DNA of 64,000 nt from Rhynchonema sp. JSB1_4 (taxonomy: Eukaryota > Nematoda > Chromadorea > Monhysterida > Xyalidae): NCBI GenBank assembly GCA_030248065.1, contig JASAMV010005957.1, positions 23,600 to 87,599 on the forward strand. The letters run 5' to 3'. Shown here piece by piece: positions 57,501 to 64,000 of the stretch. The notes under the pieces were generated by a model, which was not told the DNA's origin, did not search any database, and saw nothing but the letters and a program-made list of their open reading frames with translations. Each line of letters opens with the position of its first letter. The first letter of the stretch is position 1. A program made the translations under genes and the position numbers.

Positions 57501-60500
57501 TTCTCCTGAGTCGTGAAGCGGGAAAGTGACGGGGCAGTGACGTTGCGTTGCGCGATCGCACATAAACCATGCAGTCAACAAAATGTTTCAGACCCGCAGC
57601 AACGTGGGTGCTCTGCCCAGATTATTTTGAGCCGAAAATGTTTTGTGAGAATCACGAATAGCACCGTGATGACTGAACGCGAAAATTAGGATTGATTTGG
57701 TGAATTCTTATGTTTTTATTGTGCGACCAATGCTAATTGATACTCCAGTTTTTCGCCGAGACCACTGACTACATACATAGCGCACGAAATAAAACGCAGA
57801 ATATTGAAGTGATGTTTCACTCCTGAATATCTAACCATCTGTCCTTGTTTCCGGTTGGGTCCTTGTCCAATATCAACGCGACCAAATCACCCAGGTTCAC
57901 GTCCAAGTCGAATTGGTTGTAATCAATGGTCATTGGCCGTTGCGTCACCGTGAACAACCTCTCGGCGCAGAACTTGCGTTTTAGGATGGCGCGATCCTGT
58001 GTGATTAACGGTGAGCTGATGTTTCGTTAAAGAGACAACACAACTACAAGTCTATTCGTTTTCATAATGCGTTTCGTTGCATCATGCAGCCAGCCAGGGT
58101 TGGTTTAGTCGTTTATTATTTTAGTGTGACACAAAATGAGAATGTTGCAAGTCTTTGTTTGTCCCCCTTTCAAGTTTGTCAACAAACACAAAAAACCGAC
58201 AGGTCGGCCTTCCCTTTTGTCACATGCTCACTGAGTAACGATCGCTGTTATCCGATTCGTGACCGAAGCGACCAGATCGCGACTGCTGAATGCAAACATT
58301 TGCAATTCAGGGGAAAGTGCTGCTCTTTCTTGTCCCTCAAAGCCTACATATACATGTATACAAATTCAAATTCAAATTTAATCTGCACGCTTTCGCAAAG
58401 ACCTTTACACAAGATCCGGAGAAACCCTAAAAAATGAACATGAGTATTAATAAACGAAGATGTGAACATGAACGAACAAACGACAAAGAAAACGTACCGG
58501 CGAGATTCAACCAACCAAACATGACTAGCATGATTTCAGCTATTTCATTCCTGTTGGTTGGTATAATACAGAGTAAATAAAGATAATTTTAAGAAAAATT
58601 AAGAAGTTTTTTATGCTCGATAATAAATTTATTTAATCCACCCCTGCACGCACAAGCTGTTTGTGACAAAATGTCGTGTCGGCATAGTGGGTGACTTTTG
58701 TCACATTGATCAACAATCTGACACATGAAATTCATTTATATCTCATGTCATGCAACTTATCCTGGTGATTTCTTTTCATTTCATTCATGCACTGTGTCAT
58801 GTGTTCACGTACACATCATGTCAGCGCGAGCGGAATTGCGTGTTGCTGGGCAGGTCGATTGCACCGGATCGACCGTGTGATCTTTTTATTATTTTCAATT
58901 TTTTTTTTCCAAAACTCTCTTTTCCCACACCCAAACCATACACCTCCCCACATCTCCCCTTTTTTCTCTTATTTTCAACTCCCCTCAAAAAATTTCAAAA
59001 AGCGAAAAAAAATGTTAAAAACAAAAAAAAAAAAAATAAAAAAAAAGTCAAGACAATTATAAAACGAGTCAAGCCCCAAAATCGGAATGAACCACAAAAG
59101 TACAAAAGAGTCCTTTAAATACTCAAGATCTGAACTTTAAGTGAGATAAACAACAATCTCAAAATAGCATCACGATTAAAAGGTCAGAGGTGGTGGATCA
59201 AAACAGCTTTAAGGTCGGAAACTTTAAAAGTTGGGTACTACTACTTTTTTCAATATCAATATCACAATAGCCCAAAAATTGCACGAGAGTTGTTTACAGT
59301 CATGGCAGCTCACGCGGGGCCCACGCCCTGTCACTCAAACGCCGGGTGCATGACGTCTTTGCGTTCGCTGCCTCTCGCGGGGCCCACGCCTTGTCACTCA
59401 AGCGCCGTTCGGGGCCCACGCACACTTTGATGGGTCCGGTGACAGGTGCCATAGGGACCGTATCATAGGACCAGGCGCACAACCAGATGAAGGGGACTGT
59501 CTCATCTGTGACACATCAGCGGATCAACGAACTGCGCAGCGCAAACTATTGAAGTGTCTGTTGCGCAAGATTTTTGTGCCGCACAAATCTGTCCCCAAAC
59601 TGAATGTGTTTGCGAGAGCACTGCAGCGAAATGTTTCACTACAGTCACCAAAGAAATATGTAAATATTACCTCACTAAAGAAACGCTAAGCTCGGGAAGG
59701 ATAATCACCAAAATCAACACCAGCTGAAAATCCAAGCTCACAATCCCATCAACTTGACTCAAAAATCTCGGAGCAAGAAAGGCTGAAAAAAGTGTTGTGC
59801 TTTCGCGAAATTTCGGCACGGGCGAAGCCAGCGAACAAATTTAGGTTTTGGCGTTTGTTTTTGGCGGGCTTCAGGGCGGACTTACAGTAGGTTGAACACG
59901 GAACACGGAAATACTTCCGTGCACGGAAATATTTCCGTGTTCCGTGATAATTTTGAAAATCACGGAACACGGAAATATTTCCGTGTTCCATGATTTTCAA
60001 AATTTTGTCACGGAATACGGAACACGGAAATATTTCCGTCCGTGACACGGAAATCCATGAAACCGGTTTGTATGTAACTTATTTCCGTGTTCCGTGTTCA
60101 ACCTAAGTCCGCCATTAGTTTTAGTCTCAAATCGTGCACCAAATTAAACGGACCCATTGCACCGCATGACACTATGGGTATGAAGCCAGTATATCGCGAG
60201 TTGTTCTAAATTCTGGAACGGGAAAAATTTTAAAAAAAAATTTAAGAAAAAAACACAAACAACCTGATCAGTTTGCGGTCGCTGTTTGGCGGCAAATTTG
60301 GATTCGGTGAAATCAGAGCCGAAATTCGTGTTTGATGAACCGGAGGACAGAGGCGGACTACTGAATGGGTCACTTGCGATGGTGTTAGCACGCTGGAATG
60401 GATTTGGAACACGGTAGGTGCACGACAAGTGAGTTACTGTAGCACGACATGGTTTTTTGCTTATCTGGATTTTGGCATCATGACAAAAAAATCGTGATTC

Positions 60501-63500
60501 AAAACATATGGCGTGACGCGTGTGTGACTGCACGACAGTCGTGGCAACATGGCAGGACTTATGTACAGTATAAAGGCAAACTGCGCCAACACGAGCCCGA
60601 TTTCGCAGCTGGCAGAATAGTGAAACATTCATACGTGGCTGCTGATTTGGGAAATGTTACACGTTGAAGAATACAAAGCGGAGCATGATGATTTTCTCTT
60701 TCTATTCGTTTTGAATACAGGCCACCTTCGAAATCGGGCTCGTGTTGGCGTAGTTTGCCTTTACCATCTGTAATTGCACTCAAACAGCAAATACTGGCTT
60801 TTTCCATGTTCTGACCAGCGTTGGCGACAATTTCTGAATTACTTTCTCTCAAAAAGTAATGTGATCAGAACTGAAGCGATAAGATCCCCGATCACAAAAT
60901 TCAAAATCGGTCCTGCCTTGTCTTCAAGGTTTGTCTAACGCCAAAACAATGCTACTGCTACCGTAACCCAAAACTACAGTATACATGTATTGGTCGCACA
61001 ATGACTTTATAAGAATTGGTCAACTTTTTTTCCTGAATCGTGAAGCGGGAAAGTGACGGGGTGGTGACGTTGCGTTGTGTGATCGCACACAAAGCATGTA
61101 GTAAAGAGAATGTTTGAGACCTGCGGCAACGTGGTTGATCTGCTAGATTATTTTTAGCTGAGAATGTTTTGTGAGAATCACAAATAGCACAGTGGTTAAG
61201 AGTGACTGAACGTGAAAATCAGGATTGATTTGACGAATTCTTATATGGTCATTGTGCGACCAATACCTGGACTGCACCCGGTCGTTGTTTGGGTGACTTA
61301 TTCCGGATGGATCCGGCCCCAAACGGCCAACTTGTACGATTGCCCCCATCGGCAGCACCCATACTCGATTCACTGTCTTGCCGGGAGAGTTGTTTGTCGA
61401 ACGCTTTCTGATGCTTGCGAAACATATCGATCTGTGTGTGTGGGTGAAAAGAGAAATATTGGTAAACACTGTATTATATAATTATGATGACTTGTGCAGC
61501 GCGTGTTTTTGATTGGCCGTTTCGTGTCACTAGTCGGGACCCGTGCCTACGGCCCGGCTACAGCGCCGCGCCCGTGCCGTGCCCCCCCCCCCGAAGACCC
61601 GTTAGCATATACCCAAAGCTACCCGTGAAAATTGACCCGTCCGCACCTCAGAGGGAGGGGGCCACACACATACATACACACATACGTCTTCATGTTTTAG
61701 TAGTATAGATGTCATCACAGACAGACAGGCTGGGTCATCGTCAGTGCAAATTTATGTACCAAAGCTATATGTATAGCCGGGTGAACCGCAGAGCACACGA
61801 AATGGTTTGCCAGGCCGTGAACTGTACATGCATTTGGATGCGCTGTTCGCCCAAACTATCAAATCAGATGATATATTGGTTACACACTTTGCGCAAAACC
61901 GGCACAATATTAAACAGCAACGAAGACACTATGAAAAAATGAAACATACCGATCTGACCATAGTGGAGAGGGATTCAATGTATCGATTGGCTAGATCGCC
62001 ACGAGTTGATTCGGGTGATTGAGAGGTGATCAGCTGAAAATACGCGCACACTCAAATGCTGGACTAAACGGCGACAATTTGAGCAAATTCTCGTGATTTG
62101 CGCGCACTGATGATGAAAATCTGGTCACAATTTTGTATTGTTCATGGAAGCATTAGAAATCTGTTTTATGCGTACAAGACTGAGTATGAAAGAAGTGTAG
62201 ACCACACACATGACATGGTATGGGTGGCATGAATTATACGTTCAACCTTATAAAAAGCCGTTTTTCAATTGCATAATAAATCTTTGAATTAATACAAAAA
62301 ACCAGCGAGCAAAAAAAAACGACACTAACATTCTGAATCTGCCCAATCGTGTGCTGTTGTTGTGCGAAGAAATCCAGTCGGCAATGAGCGAAGGCCCGAA
62401 TGACGCCTGTCAATATTTGCACGGATTTGTCAGTCAAAATTGGCAATTCGGTGCAGAGTTGTTTGTTGAGCGCCTCATACTCGCCGCGACAAATACGCTC
62501 GTTTTCGGAAGTCTGGAAATTGGAAATTGAAAAGCTACTTACGTACACATTTGACAGAATTTTGAGCCTATGCCAAAAACGGTGACATTAGGAATGTTAC
62601 TAAATGTCACATTGCTTTGTTTTCGGCTGCGTGTAGAAAAGTAAGCACGCTGTGAATTAAGCTGGAGTTATGCTTATCCATTTTGGGCTTGTAGACAATG
62701 AGGACAAATTTTCTTGTTTGAATCATGTTTTGCGACAGAGTTAAGGCACTAATTTTGACCAGCGTAAAAGTTGTTCCCTGCATCAAATGAATAACTTTTA
62801 CGCCGGTCGAAATTAGTGCTCCATCCAACTATATCACAAAATATAATTACAGCAAAAATTTGTCCTCATTGTCTACAAGCCCAAAATGGACAAGTATAAC
62901 TCCAGCTTTAGTGAGAATATGATCATTTTGATTTTGGACCAGTGATAATACAAAGAAAACGGTTCGTTATAAATGTATCGTCAGAATTTCGCAGTTCCAA
63001 CATTTAAAATTTGTTTTGTCTTGCAATCGGACAGAAAGCCAAGTGCAACGTTCTGGCTGTTGATAAATGTTAACTGCGAAACATTTTATTCGGGAAAAGA
63101 ACCTCACCTCAAAGTGCCTGTGTCGTCAGAAAGATGTGGCGGAAAATGACAAAAATTTTCTATGCCAGTTGTATAAAATTCCGAAACCAAGAGAAAATAA
63201 CCATTCGTTTCACCTTAGTTCCATCGATAGCGCCTTTGCCGGGTTTGCCAGCCGCTTCATAATCCAACAATTTATCCATTCTCTTTTCTATTAAATGGTC
63301 GGGTGCTTGGAAGGCGAATGTTAGTGACTCGAGCGGGAAGTGCACCCTGAAGTTTATCGTATCTTTTTACTTTTTCAAAAAAAAAACAGATTTTTTGCAG
63401 TGTACGTTTGCGTTCTGATACGCGAAGTTTTTTCGTGATGCGGCTTATGTTATCATGCTCGTTGATGGCAATAACTTTCATCTATTACGTACATACCACT

Positions 63501-63732
63501 TGTGTCGATGTCATTAGAATAAGCTAAAAAACACACAGCGCAACATAGTACAAAACAAGACCGACTTTTTCTGCACGTTGTTGAAGAACTGCGGCATAAC
63601 GTTGCTGGTCACGTGATTGAGAGCGGCTTTGTACTCATTCAACAACTGAACCAACTTTGAATGCTCAGGTGCGCGTGCGCCGTGGATGTCCGTCAATAGA
63701 CGTTGCCATTCGTTGACCATGTCGATTTGCAT
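54556..63732 (-). CDS. Tuba/DNMBP-like BAR and SH3 scaffold (5' partial)
   Basis: Exons on the minus strand: 63732-63577, 63346-63214, 62512-62330, 61431-61267, 60392-60264, 57996-57821, 56507-56121, 55907-55394, 55227-55156 and 54675-54556. The first three encode a BAR-type helical region (PDHLIEKRMDKLLDYEAAGK; GEYEALNKQLCTELPILTDK). A Ser-rich linker follows. An SH3 domain (LFTVTQRPMTI...LDVNLGDLVALILDKDPTGN, KDRWLDIQ, then GIAHGFVPASCVQ) comes next. A disordered region has LLDLSFDN and LLDLNF motifs and Pro runs. A final SH3 domain ends the protein (YVADFEFKAEDPMNQLSLFE; NSEWWLVEDHDDHEIGYVPA; NYLKP, stop at 54556). Order and spacing match the C-terminal half of dynamin-binding protein (Tuba), a Cdc42 exchange factor at membrane-actin sites. 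The DH domain and N-terminal SH3 domains must lie beyond 64000. Phase between 63577 and 63346 does not close, so an exon near 63400-63480 is probable. Polyproline or LLDLxF stretches may bind clathrin adaptors (inference). Confidence 0.83.
56678..56916. mobile_element. MITE family E
   Basis: The left end is gtataccctggcagtactct and the right end agtattgtcagagtatac. Inner arms are gggagaaactctgcaaacgc / gcgcttgaaaagtttctccc, plus cgttgcctg / caggcaacg. About 239 bp, in a Tuba-like gene intron. Confidence 0.8.
56934..57176. mobile_element. MITE family C, copy 2
   Basis: Same ends as copy 1 (tatagtaaatttccaaattc), 243 bp, placed 17 bases from family E in the same intron. Confidence 0.92.
57463..57730. 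mobile_element. MITE family F, copy 2
   Basis: Ends ttggttgcacaatgacttta and ...ttattgtgcgaccaa. The interior agrees with copies 1 and 3 (gaagcgggaaagtgacgggg, gacgttgcgttgcgcgatcg). It lies in an intron but not at a splice site. Confidence 0.9.
58000..59860. other. Intron of the Tuba-like gene, no exon recognised
   Basis: Between the exons at 57996 and 60264. It holds an A-rich stretch (58980-59060) and a short inverted/direct repeat around ggggcccacgcc (59318-59420). No coding exon could be supported, though the linker region of this family is poorly conserved and a missed exon is possible. Confidence 0.35.
59874..60113. mobile_element. MITE family H, copy 2
   Basis: The left end is agggcggacttacagtaggt then tgaacacgg. 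The right end is ccgtgttcaacctaagtccgcc. The interior is made of repeated cacggaaatatttccgtgtt palindromes. Confidence 0.88.
60571..60763. mobile_element. MITE family D, copy 2
   Basis: Ends taaaggcaaactgcgccaac and the complement ...gttggcgtagtttgccttta. 193 bp, with acgagcccgatttcg arms as in copy 1. Confidence 0.92.
60990..61263. mobile_element. MITE family F, copy 3 (at a splice donor)
   Basis: 274 bp with TA on both sides. Read on the minus strand, the element end supplies GTATTGGTCGCACAATGACC directly after the Tuba-like exon ending at 61267, so the flanking TA is part of the 5' splice site. Confidence 0.92.
61534..61709. repeat. Third copy of the GC-rich element of 2.9-3.2 kb
   Basis: Shares gggacccgtgcctacggccc, ggctacagcgccgcgcccgt, a C run, gaagacccgttagcata and the ttttagtagtatagat end with the duplicated element at 2927-3232. 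It lies in an intron of the Tuba-like gene. Confidence 0.85.
61819..62022 (+). pseudogene. Coding-like segment, antisense in Tuba intron
   Basis: After an acceptor-like tttgccag the + strand is open to a stop at 62022. The composition is plausibly helical protein: RELYMHLDALFAQTIKSDDI, then LVTHFAQNRHNIKQQRRHYE, ending RLARSPRVDSGD. No other exon was found nearby and no family is recognised. It could be the last exon of a captured gene fragment, or the 3' end of an undetected + strand gene. Confidence 0.35.
62657..62910. mobile_element. Foldback MITE family G, copy 3
   Basis: Begins ttaagctggagttatgctta and ends with the complement ...caagtataactccagcttta. Near-palindromic with the same interior as copies 1 and 2. 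It lies in an intron of the Tuba-like gene. Confidence 0.92.
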
Positions 63733-64000
63733 CTACGATTGATTGTTGTATTGAGTTGTCAAGATGTGTGAAACATCAGCTAGTCACAAAATGACATTTT
63801 TCAGACCCTGGTTTACTTGAGGGATTCAATACAAGATTCTGTGATTTGACACCGCTTACAACCTAAAAGTCCGGCCAACAGGATTTATAGTGTTTCCTTT
63901 TTATGCAAGTCAAAGGAAACAAGCTACCACACGTTATAACTCAACTCCAGTTTGGGGTCGAGATTTCAGAAACCAATGAAAGAGATCAAGAATGTGTCCT

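Overview
This is animal nuclear DNA. The genes are split into short exons (about 17-500 bp) by GT-AG introns, most coding exons join in phase, and the encoded proteins are animal types: a rhodopsin-like receptor with seven membrane segments, Ly6/uPAR-type GPI-anchored proteins, a BAR plus SH3 scaffold like Tuba/DNMBP, and a PAN-like extracellular protein. No bacterial operons, tRNA or rRNA genes are supported. The large load of short inverted-repeat elements suggests a small invertebrate. The phylum cannot be fixed from the sequence alone.

Layout. 0.4-9 kb (+ strand): the 3' part of a tandem OB-fold protein gene (458-5651) and a small coiled-coil protein gene (7507-8953), followed by a hairpin-rich tandem array (9.2-9.8 kb). 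10-18 kb: repeats, a GPCR pseudogene (minus strand, near 12.1-12.5 kb) and its intact relative (14034-16330, minus strand, five exons). 19-27 kb: a tandem cluster of three Ly6/uPAR-domain genes, all + strand, with the same exon phases. 27-35 kb: a long minus-strand gene for a secreted Thr-rich, Cys-rich protein, convergent with the last Ly6 gene, with a (CA)n tract in its first intron and a dead zinc-finger copy inside its 3' intron. 35-41 kb: no gene seen, only repeats. 41.4-44.5 kb: a small secreted Cys-rich protein gene whose last intron is filled by an inverted-repeat element. 44.7-52 kb: a 7.3 kb hAT-like non-autonomous element with a second foldback element nested in it. 52-54.5 kb: more inverted-repeat elements, one with a coding-like insert. 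54.5-64 kb: the C-terminal half of a Tuba/DNMBP-like gene (minus strand, 5' end outside the window).

Most intron length is made of small inverted-repeat elements (MITEs) of at least ten families, several present two or three times in the window. Two copies of one family sit exactly on the 5' splice site of unrelated genes. The three Ly6 genes each carry an extra exon-encoded linker in the LU domain ending in an R-x-K/R-R motif, which would allow cleavage inside the domain. These two observations are the most unusual here.

Exon coordinates were derived by hand from splice sites, phase and protein plausibility and may be off by one or two bases in places.
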